Below, piece by piece: positions 25,198 through 34,517 of a stretch of 43,165 bases of DNA (positions are counted from its first letter, which is position 1; each line of letters starts with the position of its first letter). A model generated the notes under the pieces. It searched no databases and was not told where the DNA came from. It was given only the letters and a program-made list of their open reading frames with translations. The translations under genes and the position numbers were made by a program. The stretch is from an uncultured Lachnospiraceae bacterium (GTDB lineage: Bacteria > Bacillota > Clostridia > Lachnospirales > Lachnospiraceae). The DNA lies in assembly GCA_948470755.1 (NCBI GenBank), contig CAOKPU010000019.1:1-43165 (forward strand), given 5' to 3'.

Positions 25198-26919
25198 TTA
25201 AATATGAGACTTCAAGGCCTCTGTCAGTTTTTCCACTTTATCCTGCGCATCTTCCAAACCGGTCCCCTTTACTCCCATGTAAAATTTCAGCTTCGGTTCC
25301 GTACCGGACGGGCGGGCGCAGCACCATGAATCATTCGTTAAATCAAAGTAAATGACATTGGACTTAGGAAGCCCGGTTTCCCTCTCTTCCCCGCTCTCCA
25401 TATTCACGATCCTGTTCTTGTCATAGTCCCTGGCTTCCACCACCTTAAGGCCGCCAAATTCTTTAGGCAGGTCGTTCCTCAATTTATCCATGATCCCTGC
25501 AATCTGTTTGGATCCTTCGATCCCCTTTAACGTGATCGTATACTGAGTTTCTTTAAAGTAACCGTATTTCTCATACAGCTCCAGCATCTGATCCCATACG
25601 GTCTTGCCGTTTTTCTTGCACCATGCGGCCATCTCGCACAGGCACATAACAGCCACTACCGCGTCTTTATCCCTCGCATGGGTGCCTGCAAGGCATCCGT
25701 AGCTTTCCTCCAGGCCGAATACATAATGGTTGGAACCGCTTTGTTCAAACCATTTGATCTGTTCGCCGATATACTTAAACCCGGTCAGGACTTCGATGCA
25801 TTTTACTTGATAAGCGTCGCAGATCGCCTTCGCCATATTGGTAGTAACGATCGTCGTTACCAATGCAGGATTCTCCGGCATCGTCCCTGTCGCCGTCCGT
25901 TCCCTTAAAATATATTCCGCAATCAGCATTCCCGACATATTGCCGGTAAAGGGAACATATTCGCCGCTCTTTGTATCCAGCGCATAAATCCCCAGCCTGT
26001 CCGCATCCGGGTCAGTGGCAAGGACGATATCCGCATTTTTTTCCTTTGCCAGCTTAAGCGCAAGGGTAAAGGCTTTCGGGTCTTCCGGGTTCGGGTAATC
26101 CAATGTGGTAAAATCAGGATCCGGCAGTTCCTGTTCCGGCACCACATACACATGTTTGAATCCTAATTCGGACAAAATGCGCCTTACCGGTATGTTGCCG
26201 GTCCCATGGAACGGGGAATATACGATCTTAATGTCATCCGCCATTTCTTTGATGATTTCCGGATGGATGATCTGCTTTTTCAGCTCCGCCATATATGCAT
26301 CGTCTATTTCTTCCCCGATCACCTGGTACAGGCCTGCTTTGACCGCCTCTTCCTTATCCATCGTCTTTACGTCATGATAATCGGTTACGTTTTTTACTTC
26401 CGTAATAATTTCCTTATCCTTAGGAGCCGTTACCTGCGCCCCGTCCTCCCAATAAGCTTTATAGCCGTTATATTCCGGAGGGTTATGGCTTGCAGTAATG
26501 ACAATACCCGAAATACATCCAAGCTTCCTTAACGCAAAAGATAATTCCGGGGTCGGGCGCAGCGAATCAAAAACATACGCCTTAATACCGTTTGCCGCCA
26601 GGCAAAGGGCCGCTTCATCCGCAAATTCCGGCGATTTCCTCCGGGAATCGTAAGCAATGGCAACGCCTTTTTCCTTGCCGCCCTGCTTTAAGATATAATT
26701 GGCAAGCCCCTGTGTCGCTTTACGCACCGTATAAATATTCATGCGGTTTGTTCCGGCCCCGATTACGCCTCTTAAACCGCCGGTCCCGAATTCCAGTTCT
26801 TTATAGAAACGGTCTTCGATTTCTTTTTCATCATTTCTGATCGATAGAAGCTCGTTTTTGGTGTCTTCATCGAAATACGGATCGTTTAGCCAGAAATTAA
26901 ATTCTTCCTGATAGCTCAT
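25198..26919 (-). CDS. pgm: Phosphoglucomutase / phosphomannomutase
   Basis: A 573-residue alpha-D-phosphohexomutase that interconverts glucose-6-phosphate and glucose-1-phosphate. Family sites in order: 'GTGGLRGVIGAGTNRMN', the phosphoserine loop 'GIVITASHNPPEYNGYK', the metal loop 'ATDPDADRLG', the sugar loop 'GLEESYG' and the phosphate loop 'RPSGTEPKLKFY'. Length fits the Gram-positive PgcA-like group. AGGAGGAAG precedes the ATG, and the gene has its own promoter and terminator, so it can be expressed apart from the polysaccharide genes. In this place it likely supplies glucose-1-phosphate for RfbA and hence dTDP-rhamnose. Confidence 0.95.
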   Translation of the reverse strand: MSYQEEFNFWLNDPYFDEDTKNELLSIRNDEKEIEDRFYKELEFGTGGLRGVIGAGTNRMNIYTVRKATQGLANYILKQGGKEKGVAIAYDSRRKSPEFADEAALCLAANGIKAYVFDSLRPTPELSFALRKLGCISGIVITASHNPPEYNGYKAYWEDGAQVTAPKDKEIITEVKNVTDYHDVKTMDKEEAVKAGLYQVIGEEIDDAYMAELKKQIIHPEIIKEMADDIKIVYSPFHGTGNIPVRRILSELGFKHVYVVPEQELPDPDFTTLDYPNPEDPKAFTLALKLAKEKNADIVLATDPDADRLGIYALDTKSGEYVPFTGNMSGMLIAEYILRERTATGTMPENPALVTTIVTTNMAKAICDAYQVKCIEVLTGFKYIGEQIKWFEQSGSNHYVFGLEESYGCLAGTHARDKDAVVAVMCLCEMAAWCKKNGKTVWDQMLELYEKYGYFKETQYTITLKGIEGSKQIAGIMDKLRNDLPKEFGGLKVVEARDYDKNRIVNMESGEERETGLPKSNVIYFDLTNDSWCCARPSGTEPKLKFYMGVKGTGLEDAQDKVEKLTEALKSHI

Positions 26920-26968
26920 GATTTGCTTCCTCCTATAAAAATAAGTTTTCCGAATTACGGTTTTTTCC

Positions 26969-26977
26969 AGTATATCA
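26969..26977 (-). promoter_or_regulatory. Extended -10 promoter of the phosphoglucomutase gene
   Basis: TGATATACT on the minus strand is a TG-extended -10 with only a weak -35. It is about 50 nt upstream of the ATG, in the short gap between this gene and the preceding glycosyltransferase gene. Confidence 0.6.
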
Positions 26978-27021
26978 CATTTCCTTTTGCACCGCTATAG
27001 ACGGCCTGCAGATTTCCCCTT

Positions 27022-29016
27022 TCAGGCTTTATTTTTTTCATCCACCTTCAAAGAAAAATCGCTTCTGTCCAAAGAAAAATTAGGATTGTAATAGGGATCC
27101 CCTTTCTCTAAGACCTTCTTCCATTTTTCCCGGAACCGGGCCGATTCTTCCTCATACCGCTTCGCCTTTTCCCCCTGATCGTCCAGCCCTCTTGATATGG
27201 ACTCGTAATGATACAGCTCCGCAAAAGGGGTAAACACGTTTAAGTATCCCATCTCCCTAAGCCTGATGCAAAAATCCACGTCGTTTAACGAGACTGCAAA
27301 AGACTCGTCCAAGCCGCCGGCTTTTTCAAAAAGCCTTTTAGATACCATCAGACACGCCCCGGTTACAGCGGACACATTTTGGGCGTAGCAGAGCCTCCCC
27401 ATATATCCAAGATTTTCCCGATGCTGTTTATAATGGCTATGTCCGGCGGTACGGTGGGCGCCAAGCCCTAAAACAACGCCCGCATGTTGGATCGTTTTAT
27501 CCCCATAATAAAGCTTCGCCCCCACAGCGCCTACATCCTGACGCTGGGCGTACATTAACATCTCTTCCATCCAATTGACAGTAATCACTTGCGTATCATT
27601 GTTCAATAACAGGATATAGTCTCCTTCCGCCGCTTTTACCCCAAAGTTGTTTACGGCGGAATAATTGAATCCCCCTTCATAAACAACCACTTTTACTTTT
27701 TCATTTTCTTTCAGTTCCTCATAATACTTCCATATTTCCGGCGACTGACTGTTATTCTCCACCACAATCACTTCAAAATTATCATAAGTGGATTTTTCAA
27801 AAATGGAAGCCAGGCATCGGCGCAGATCCGCTTCATGGTCTTTATTGGCAATCACAATGGAGATTTTCGGATTACCGATAATCTGATAACTGATCTTAAA
27901 GATCGTCTCAAACGCCCGCGTACCTGTAATCTTAAAATGTTCGCAGCCATGTTTGCGCAGATGCTCCGACACCGCCCCTTTGGCCGCATCCACGGCATAC
28001 GTCTTTGCCTGTATGCCGCTGGCCGTACTTCCCGCATGGGAACGCCAATAATACATCAGCTTTGGCACATGGACTACTTTCTTTGCCTTGTCGGTAAGGC
28101 GGAGTATCATGTCATGATCCTGGCTGCCGTCATATTTGCTCCGGAACAGCTCATTCCCATCCAGAAGCCTCCGGTCAAAGACGCTGAAATGGCAGATATA
28201 ATTATTCGCCCGCAGATTATCAATGGCATAGTCCGGCTTAAAATGCATGGTCAGCATCTTGTTGATATTGTTGTTTTTAAAGGTCGCCTCATCACAGTAT
28301 ATATAATCCGCGTCCTGTTCATTGATCGCTTTTACATATTCATACAGCACGGAAGGATGCAGGATATCATCATGGTCGAACAGCCCGATATATTCACCCG
28401 TTGCCATAGCCAGGCACTGGTTTGTATTGCCCGATATCCCTTCATTTTTCTCCAGCTTTTTATATACGATCCGTCCCGCGCCTCCCCTCCTGCCTTTATC
28501 CGCCTTCTGGTATTCCATGCACACCTCCCCTACATAGGCATGGTCGTCCCCGGAACCGTCCGCTAAGCAAAGTTCCCAGTTTTCATAAGTCTGCCCCACT
28601 ACCGAATCCAGCATATCAGCCAAAAATTCCCGGGGCGTATTATAAAGAGGGACAAGTATGCTGAATTTCACCATATGAGGAAAAACCGCCTCCGTCTCTC
28701 TGCGCCGCCTTTCCTCGTCCGGGAAGCTGGCCGTGCCATAGCGTTCCATAGCGTCCCGTTCCCTCTGTTTATACCTTAGCTTCGCCCATACCCCCCTCAC
28801 ATTGCCGCAGTTTTTCAACCGGTCTTTCTGGCGTATACAGTAATGCATCGCTTTCCGAAGGGGCGCGCTTATTTTCCAAGCCGGGTTATTTTTAATCCGG
28901 TTGATCTTAAAATTCAACTCTTCATTCTTCTCCTCCAGCTCCGCTATCCGCCCTGCCAGATCCGCGCACTTCATATGCTCCTTTTCGTAAGCCTCTTTAT
29001 AATCCATTGTTTCCAT
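27022..29016 (-). CDS. Two-domain GT2 glycosyltransferase with N-terminal coiled coil
   Basis: A 664-residue protein. Residues 1-45 are a Glu/Lys-rich coiled coil. GT-A domain one (about 115-340) has 'VKFSILVPLYNTPREFLADM', the DHDD site 'IGLFDHDDILHPSVLYEY' and 'NNYICHFSVFDRRLL'. GT-A domain two (about 385-640) has 'KISIVIANKDHEADLRRCLA', 'VVENNSQSPEIWKYYEEL' and DxD-like 'ILLLNNDTQVITVNW'. Its acceptor part has 'SAVTGACLMVSKRLFEKAGG' and 'VSLNDVDFCIRLREMGY'. Both active sites look intact, so it could make two linkages of the repeat unit. It overlaps the upstream 692-residue paralog by 20 nt. Confidence 0.9.
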   Translation of the reverse strand: METMDYKEAYEKEHMKCADLAGRIAELEEKNEELNFKINRIKNNPAWKISAPLRKAMHYCIRQKDRLKNCGNVRGVWAKLRYKQRERDAMERYGTASFPDEERRRRETEAVFPHMVKFSILVPLYNTPREFLADMLDSVVGQTYENWELCLADGSGDDHAYVGEVCMEYQKADKGRRGGAGRIVYKKLEKNEGISGNTNQCLAMATGEYIGLFDHDDILHPSVLYEYVKAINEQDADYIYCDEATFKNNNINKMLTMHFKPDYAIDNLRANNYICHFSVFDRRLLDGNELFRSKYDGSQDHDMILRLTDKAKKVVHVPKLMYYWRSHAGSTASGIQAKTYAVDAAKGAVSEHLRKHGCEHFKITGTRAFETIFKISYQIIGNPKISIVIANKDHEADLRRCLASIFEKSTYDNFEVIVVENNSQSPEIWKYYEELKENEKVKVVVYEGGFNYSAVNNFGVKAAEGDYILLLNNDTQVITVNWMEEMLMYAQRQDVGAVGAKLYYGDKTIQHAGVVLGLGAHRTAGHSHYKQHRENLGYMGRLCYAQNVSAVTGACLMVSKRLFEKAGGLDESFAVSLNDVDFCIRLREMGYLNVFTPFAELYHYESISRGLDDQGEKAKRYEEESARFREKWKKVLEKGDPYYNPNFSLDRSDFSLKVDEKNKA

Positions 29017-31075
29017 CGTCCATCCTCGTATTCAAATATCTGTTCGTCCAGCAATACAGCTTCTGCCCGGAACAAACCTCCTTCACAAATATCCCAATCC
29101 GGTAACTGCCCTCCGCCAGCGCACTGCCGTCTATTACCGCGCCGAACCCGGTTAATCCCACATGCTCCTGATCGGGCAGATTTTCTTCCACATCCTTACG
29201 TCTGAAAAGTTCCGGCCGTACAGCCATTAATTTCCCGCCGTTTTCCTCCGCGTCTTTTTCCGGTTTTAAAAGTATCCGCTTCTCAAACAAAGCATTGTCC
29301 GATCCCGATACAAAAGAATATCCCTGCAGGAAATATTCCGCGTTTTTTCCTTCCGCACCGTTAAGAAAGGCCGCCGGGCCGGCATATTCCAAGCTTATCA
29401 TCACGCAGGCGTCTTCCCTCGCCCCCGACAGCAGATTCCCCGCCTCCAGCGCCCGGGTACGCACCGCGCCGTATTCCAGCCCATATTCCGCCTGCAGGTC
29501 AAAGCCGGCGCTTAATATATCATTTGCCAGATATTTATGATAAAAGGGATCTTTCCCATACAGCCCGGGATGCCTCTCATACAGCTTATCCCTCTCCCGT
29601 AAAAGCCGTTCCAGCTTATCCCTTTCCCCGTCATCGCCCCGGCTTAGGGATTCATGATGATACAGCGCAAAATCCTGCAGCACTACATTATAATACCCCT
29701 TTTCAAAGAGGGAAAAGCAAAGATCCACATCGTTAAAGGCCACAGGAAGCTCCTCCGGGAACCCGCCGGCTTCAAAAAACCTATCCTTCTCCACCGCAAG
29801 ACATGCGCCAGTTACCGCAATCACGTTGCGTCTTCTCCTGTTCCAGCCATAATAATAGCTAAGCTTGTCTTCTTTAAACTGCAGCTTGTGTACCGGCCCT
29901 GGTTTTGAATTCACGATCCCCGCATGTTGTATCCTGTGCGAACCCGGATAGTACAGCTTTACCCCTACGGCTCCCGCATATGGAAGACGCGCCATATATA
30001 CAAGGGTTTTAAGAAAATTATCCCTCCCGCTGTCGGCAAGATCCGGCAGTTCCACATCATCATTTAAAAACAACAGCACTTCCCCCGCTGCCGCCTTCGC
30101 GCCCATATTGCACATCCTGGAAAAATGAAATGGCATCTTCTCATAAAAATACGTAAAAGAAATCCCCAGCCCTCCTAACCAATGTTCCAGTTCCCTCTTC
30201 ACATCCTCTTTGCTTCCATTATCAACAAGGATAATCTCATAATCCCTTCCATACCCTCTTTCCGCTTCCGCCGCCACGGAAAGGATGCAGCGTTTCAACA
30301 CATCCGCATTATCCTTGGAAGGGATAATGACCGACAACTTCCCTTCCCCGCCTTTTTCCGGCCTGCCAATATCGCCAGGGACCGATTCTTGTTCCAACAT
30401 GGATTCCCTGTTCCATTTCCCATGGAACAACACTTCATCCAGGTGCCCGATGGGAAAATTCCATTCTCCCCCTGCACTTTCTTTCCGCCGTTTGAATCCC
30501 CCGCATTTTCTTGCCAACAAGAAACACAGTCTATAGGCCGCCTCCCCGTCTTCTCCTTCGTCCGCCTCCTTCAGCCACATCCTTTCTTTCTCCGTCAATT
30601 CCCTAAGCATGTTTGTCCTAACCGCAAATAAACTTCCAAAATAAAAAAAGGATAAGAACGTATCCGGCGACCAGTCCGGCTTAAACCAGGGAGTATAACG
30701 GATGCCCTCAGGGCTTAATACATCTTCATCCCCATAAAGCATCCGTATCTCCCCATGGGAGGAAAAATATTCCGCCACTTCCTCCACGGCCCCGTCTCTT
30801 ATGCGGCCGGAAGAATCCGTAAACAGAATGATATCCGCCGTTTCCTGCCTCAGGGAATTCCCCAGGCAGTAATCCATACAGGCCTCATAGGGTACTTCCT
30901 TTACCGTCAGGCTGCCGCCCCCATCCCGTCCGCCTGCCCTTTCTTTCTCCTTCTCTCTTATCCAGGAATCATATGTCACCGTCTTTTTTTCCAGCAGCCT
31001 TTCATATTTCTTACGCTGCCTGTCCGCCAACAGTTTTTTGATCCCTTGCTTTACTCTATAAAACATTCTTATCAC
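28997..31075 (-). CDS. GT2 glycosyltransferase with degenerate first domain and C-terminal beta domain
   Basis: A 692-residue paralog. The first domain has lost its nucleotide-binding opening motif but keeps 'ILFTDSSGRIRDGAVEEVAE', 'MLYGDEDVLSPEG' and 'PWFKPDWSPDTFLSFFYFGS'. The second (about 245-505) is intact, with 'KLSVIIPSKDNADVLKRCI', 'ILVDNGSKEDVKRELEHWL', 'VLLFLNDDVELPDL' and 'AVTGACLAVEKDRFFEAGG'. The last 150 residues form a beta-rich region ending in 'SYRIGIFVKEVCSGQKLYCW' like that in other polysaccharide assembly proteins. It starts 3 nt after the MTase-kinase gene. The second domain is expected to be the active one. Confidence 0.87.
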   Translation of the reverse strand: MIRMFYRVKQGIKKLLADRQRKKYERLLEKKTVTYDSWIREKEKERAGGRDGGGSLTVKEVPYEACMDYCLGNSLRQETADIILFTDSSGRIRDGAVEEVAEYFSSHGEIRMLYGDEDVLSPEGIRYTPWFKPDWSPDTFLSFFYFGSLFAVRTNMLRELTEKERMWLKEADEGEDGEAAYRLCFLLARKCGGFKRRKESAGGEWNFPIGHLDEVLFHGKWNRESMLEQESVPGDIGRPEKGGEGKLSVIIPSKDNADVLKRCILSVAAEAERGYGRDYEIILVDNGSKEDVKRELEHWLGGLGISFTYFYEKMPFHFSRMCNMGAKAAAGEVLLFLNDDVELPDLADSGRDNFLKTLVYMARLPYAGAVGVKLYYPGSHRIQHAGIVNSKPGPVHKLQFKEDKLSYYYGWNRRRRNVIAVTGACLAVEKDRFFEAGGFPEELPVAFNDVDLCFSLFEKGYYNVVLQDFALYHHESLSRGDDGERDKLERLLRERDKLYERHPGLYGKDPFYHKYLANDILSAGFDLQAEYGLEYGAVRTRALEAGNLLSGAREDACVMISLEYAGPAAFLNGAEGKNAEYFLQGYSFVSGSDNALFEKRILLKPEKDAEENGGKLMAVRPELFRRKDVEENLPDQEHVGLTGFGAVIDGSALAEGSYRIGIFVKEVCSGQKLYCWTNRYLNTRMDDGNNGL

Positions 31076-31078
31076 GTC

Positions 31079-33163
31079 CTAAAACCATTTTTTTGCCGCA
31101 TCCGCCATATCCCGGGCAATGGAAGAAGGCAGCCTTACGATTTCCATTTCCGCCTCCAGTTCATTCCTTTCCCTTTTTTCCATATCCTCCAGCCGGATAT
31201 TTATGTTTGGATCCTCCGTGGCGAACACATAGCTTCCTTCTCCCAGCCGCCTGCCATTCGTCACAATCCGCTTTCTTCCGTTCCCTATAGCGGTTCCATT
31301 GAATAAAAGCTTTTTTATTTTCACCGCACAATAATCCATGGCCGGATCTATGCGCAATATTTTCACATCCTTGTCCACGGGCAGCGTCAAACGGATCTCC
31401 CGGCCCGCCCCATAAGCGTCCTTTACAAAATAAGAATCTTCCTCGCTGAATCCTTTTCCTCTATCCACATAAACCTGAACCTTATCTTCCTTCGAGGATC
31501 CATCGAATTTATGCAGCCATTTCCCCGGTTCCATCACCTGGTTCCCGATCGCTTCCCTGATCTCTCCCATTGATTTGCGGCTGCCGGTCACGAATTTCTG
31601 GAATTCCATCTCCCTGGCCCTGCAGGCTTCCTGCTCTTCCACAGTCAGGCCGAGTTCCTGCGCCATAGCGGATAGATCCAGCTTTTCCCTTTTCTTATTT
31701 TCCAGTACATAACAGTAAAGCGCCCGGTACGCCGTTTCGTTCGCACTGATAGGCTTTCCAAACGTCCATTCATAATCAATAACCGTCCAAGGCACGGCCT
31801 TCACCGCTTCCGGATCACCCCATGCCCTCTCTTCCTGCAGTGGAACCAATAAATTAGCAAAGATTAAATCATAATCCGCCACCGGAAGATCTTCCCTGTA
31901 AGATATCCTATCCTTATATTCATGAAACAAAACAGAAAAACCATCCAAATCATCCCTGTCCAGAAAACCGTCCAGGATTTCTTCCAGCGTAACGCCTTCT
32001 ACATATTCAAATTCCGCGCCGGCCCCGTCTTCCAGGATCCGGCACTTATTCATTTCCAACATGCTGCCTTCAAACCGTTCCGCCAGATCCAGATAGGCTG
32101 CGCCCATCCCCCGGATATGCTCTGCCGCTGGTTTTGACAAGGCCCTTTTTCTTATTACCATACCCTGACCCTCTATCCGCAGCTCGGTGCGGATGGCGTA
32201 TTCCTCCGCCCGGTCATTGGAATATTTGACATAGGCTATATCCGGTTCGGGGCCGATGATCACTGCATAAGAATTGGAAAAAACAGGGAAAAGCCCGTCT
32301 TTAGCGATTCCGTCGAACGCCTGTTTTTCATCAAAAAACAGCATTCTTTCCCTGTCAAAATTCCTTAGATTATCATATAATTCCCCGGGCTTTGGCAGAC
32401 GCCTGTCGGAATACAGCGCCGTCATAAACTTATAATCCGGATATGGGTAATAAAAAGAATATTCCGCAAGGCCGCTTTCCTGCAGCATCTGTTCCAGACG
32501 TCCCCTTACAAAAGTCCGTACGCCGCCTCCCCCGGCATAATCTTCGATGCCGGAAAAATAAGACCCCAAATGATCCTCCATACATCCGGCAAAATATTTC
32601 AACCCAAGCCTGTTTTCTATCGCAATGACAATCCTGCCGTTCTTCTTCAGATGGCCCCGCATCATCTTCAGCCAGTCCACGTAGGGGTTTTGTGTATCAA
32701 TATAGCTTTGCCCGTATTCAAAAACCCCGATAAAACATATATAATCAAAGTCCGCAGGCAAATCCGGTTCGATATCCTTAAAATTGCCCACATGTATCGT
32801 TACATTCCCGCAATCCTGATGACGGTATGCATTGATCAGGCTCCGTTTTTTCGATAAATCAATACTGGTCACGCTCCCCGCCTTCTGCGCCAGCTTTCCG
32901 GTAATCGCGCCGCAGCCGGAACCGATTTCCAGCACTTTATCCGATTTTCCCACCGGAAGCCAGTCCACGATATTCTCGCGAAGCGGCGACAGATGATACA
33001 GGATCGGCCATTTTGCACGTTCTTCTATTATCTTCCGGAATTCTTCCGGGGAATGATTTTTTACGATCTCCAGCAATTCGTCTTCCACATCCCCGTCGCA
33101 GTAAAAATCTTCCCCCGGATAATGCTTATAATCCAGCGTAACTTTCCCTATCTTATCCTTCAT
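31079..33163 (-). CDS. Methyltransferase-kinase-like fusion, candidate glycan chain terminator (WbdD/WsaE-like)
   Basis: A 694-residue protein with three parts. Residues about 50-240 are a class I SAM methyltransferase with motif I 'KVLEIGSGCGAITGKLAQ' (76-93) and 'VTSIDLSKK' (98-106). Residues about 300-480 resemble a protein-kinase or phosphotransferase fold: a Lys/Arg segment 'MVIRKRAL', a catalytic loop 'YDLIFANLL' with D432 and N437 at the D-x4-N spacing of HxDxxxxN, and 'VIDYEW' (D463) where DFG lies. Residues about 560-694 are beta-rich. Its stop overlaps nothing downstream, and its start overlaps wzt by 4 nt. In WbdD such a pair caps the O9a chain and stops growth; the kinase reading here is by motif only. 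Confidence 0.75.
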   Translation of the reverse strand: MKDKIGKVTLDYKHYPGEDFYCDGDVEDELLEIVKNHSPEEFRKIIEERAKWPILYHLSPLRENIVDWLPVGKSDKVLEIGSGCGAITGKLAQKAGSVTSIDLSKKRSLINAYRHQDCGNVTIHVGNFKDIEPDLPADFDYICFIGVFEYGQSYIDTQNPYVDWLKMMRGHLKKNGRIVIAIENRLGLKYFAGCMEDHLGSYFSGIEDYAGGGGVRTFVRGRLEQMLQESGLAEYSFYYPYPDYKFMTALYSDRRLPKPGELYDNLRNFDRERMLFFDEKQAFDGIAKDGLFPVFSNSYAVIIGPEPDIAYVKYSNDRAEEYAIRTELRIEGQGMVIRKRALSKPAAEHIRGMGAAYLDLAERFEGSMLEMNKCRILEDGAGAEFEYVEGVTLEEILDGFLDRDDLDGFSVLFHEYKDRISYREDLPVADYDLIFANLLVPLQEERAWGDPEAVKAVPWTVIDYEWTFGKPISANETAYRALYCYVLENKKREKLDLSAMAQELGLTVEEQEACRAREMEFQKFVTGSRKSMGEIREAIGNQVMEPGKWLHKFDGSSKEDKVQVYVDRGKGFSEEDSYFVKDAYGAGREIRLTLPVDKDVKILRIDPAMDYCAVKIKKLLFNGTAIGNGRKRIVTNGRRLGEGSYVFATEDPNINIRLEDMEKRERNELEAEMEIVRLPSSIARDMADAAKKWF

Positions 33164-34452
33164 TCCGGCTTCTCCTCATCTTCGTCATATACCCTGGCCA
33201 CCGTTCCCATATCATAGAAACCAACCGTATCCTTATCGGAGATGACAGTCAGGTTCAATACATCATACAATCTATGATACACTTCAAACTTATCCCTTTC
33301 ATATCCTGTCACCCCCAGGGAAAGAAGATACTCCCCGCCCTGCAGGCTCATTTTCTGGGTAAATGCAACTTCCTTTTTCTCCCCTGCCCCCACCGGCTCC
33401 AAAAATGCCTTCTCCACCATCGTATTGGTTCCTGTAATCTCCGTCCCCTTAATGTTTTTAATGGTAAAAGCGAAAATAGGGGCCGGCACATCTTCCGCAA
33501 AATCTACCTTCATATGGATAGTAAACTCCTGCCCCTTAATGACAGCAGTGGTATGTATCCCTTTATCGTCCGTAATATAATATTCCGTAATCTTCGCTGC
33601 ATTTGTGCCATATTCCAACAGTTTTGGGTTTATGCCCGCCTTCGCCGCAGCCGCATCCGTCACTTCCCTGTCATTCAGCAGGCCGCCGCCCTCGTCTTCC
33701 GTTACCTCATACTGTCCTACCAGCACGCGTTTATAGACGTCGATCATTTCCTTCGGCGCGCCTTCCCCCAGCTTCACTCCTTGGTTTAAAAGCACCACCC
33801 TGTCGCAGTATTTACTGATACTGCTCAAATCATGACTGACGAACAAAATTGTCTTCCCCATCCGTTTGAATTCTTCAAACTTATGGTAACATTTCGCCTG
33901 GAAAAATACATCGCCCACGGATAAAGCTTCGTCCACTATCAATATTTCCGGTTCGATATTAATCGCAACCGCAAAAGCAAGGCGGACGAACATCCCGCTG
34001 GAATACGTTTTTACCGGCTGATACACATAGTCGCCGATATCCGCAAACTCTAAGATGGCATCCATCTTTTCATCAATTTCCTTTTCGGAAAAACCAATCA
34101 TCGTTCCATTCAAATATATATTTTCAATCCCGTTATATTCCTGGTTAAACCCCGCCCCCAGTTCCAAAAGGGCGGATATACGGCCATTTACTTTCACTTC
34201 CCCTGCAGAAGGGTTCAACACCCCTGTAATAATCTTTAAAATTGTGGATTTCCCCGACCCGTTCGTACCGATGATCCCCACCGTTTCCCCTTGGTAGACC
34301 TTCAAATTGACCTGATTTAAGGCATGATGCTCCTTATACTTTTTTTTCCTGGATAAACCCAGCGCTTCCATCATCCTGTCCGAAGGTTTATCATACAGTC
34401 TATATACTTTATCCAGATCTTTCACCTGGATCGCTACTTTTTTCTTATTCAT
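33160..34452 (-). CDS. wzt: Polysaccharide ABC exporter ATPase with C-terminal cap domain
   Basis: A 430-residue ATPase. The N-terminal half (1-245) has Walker A 'GTNGSGKSTILK', the exporter-type signature 'YSSGMFVRLAFA' and Walker B 'EILIVDEALSVGD'. The C-terminal half, about 260-430, is a beta-rich Wzt_C-like domain ('YYITDDKGIHTTAVIKGQEF', 'FAFTIKNIKGTEITGTNT'). In O8/O9a systems the cap reads the modified chain end before export. Plain capsule or teichoic-acid exporters of this family may lack it. It overlaps the MTase-kinase gene by 4 nt (ATGA), and wzm is 65 nt upstream, giving a complete export module. Confidence 0.93.
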   Translation of the reverse strand: MNKKKVAIQVKDLDKVYRLYDKPSDRMMEALGLSRKKKYKEHHALNQVNLKVYQGETVGIIGTNGSGKSTILKIITGVLNPSAGEVKVNGRISALLELGAGFNQEYNGIENIYLNGTMIGFSEKEIDEKMDAILEFADIGDYVYQPVKTYSSGMFVRLAFAVAINIEPEILIVDEALSVGDVFFQAKCYHKFEEFKRMGKTILFVSHDLSSISKYCDRVVLLNQGVKLGEGAPKEMIDVYKRVLVGQYEVTEDEGGGLLNDREVTDAAAAKAGINPKLLEYGTNAAKITEYYITDDKGIHTTAVIKGQEFTIHMKVDFAEDVPAPIFAFTIKNIKGTEITGTNTMVEKAFLEPVGAGEKKEVAFTQKMSLQGGEYLLSLGVTGYERDKFEVYHRLYDVLNLTVISDKDTVGFYDMGTVARVYDEDEEKPE

Positions 34453-34517
34453 CCTGCCATTTCTCCATTCCCAATCTGCCGCCGCCTCATCCTGCGGCCC
34501 AAACCACAGCGTCCCGC

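Noticed and set aside
27835-28566. Plus-strand open frame of 243 codons opposite the 664-residue glycosyltransferase
   Set aside because: Shadow of a conserved two-domain enzyme; hydrophobic, Arg/His-rich product typical of antisense translation.
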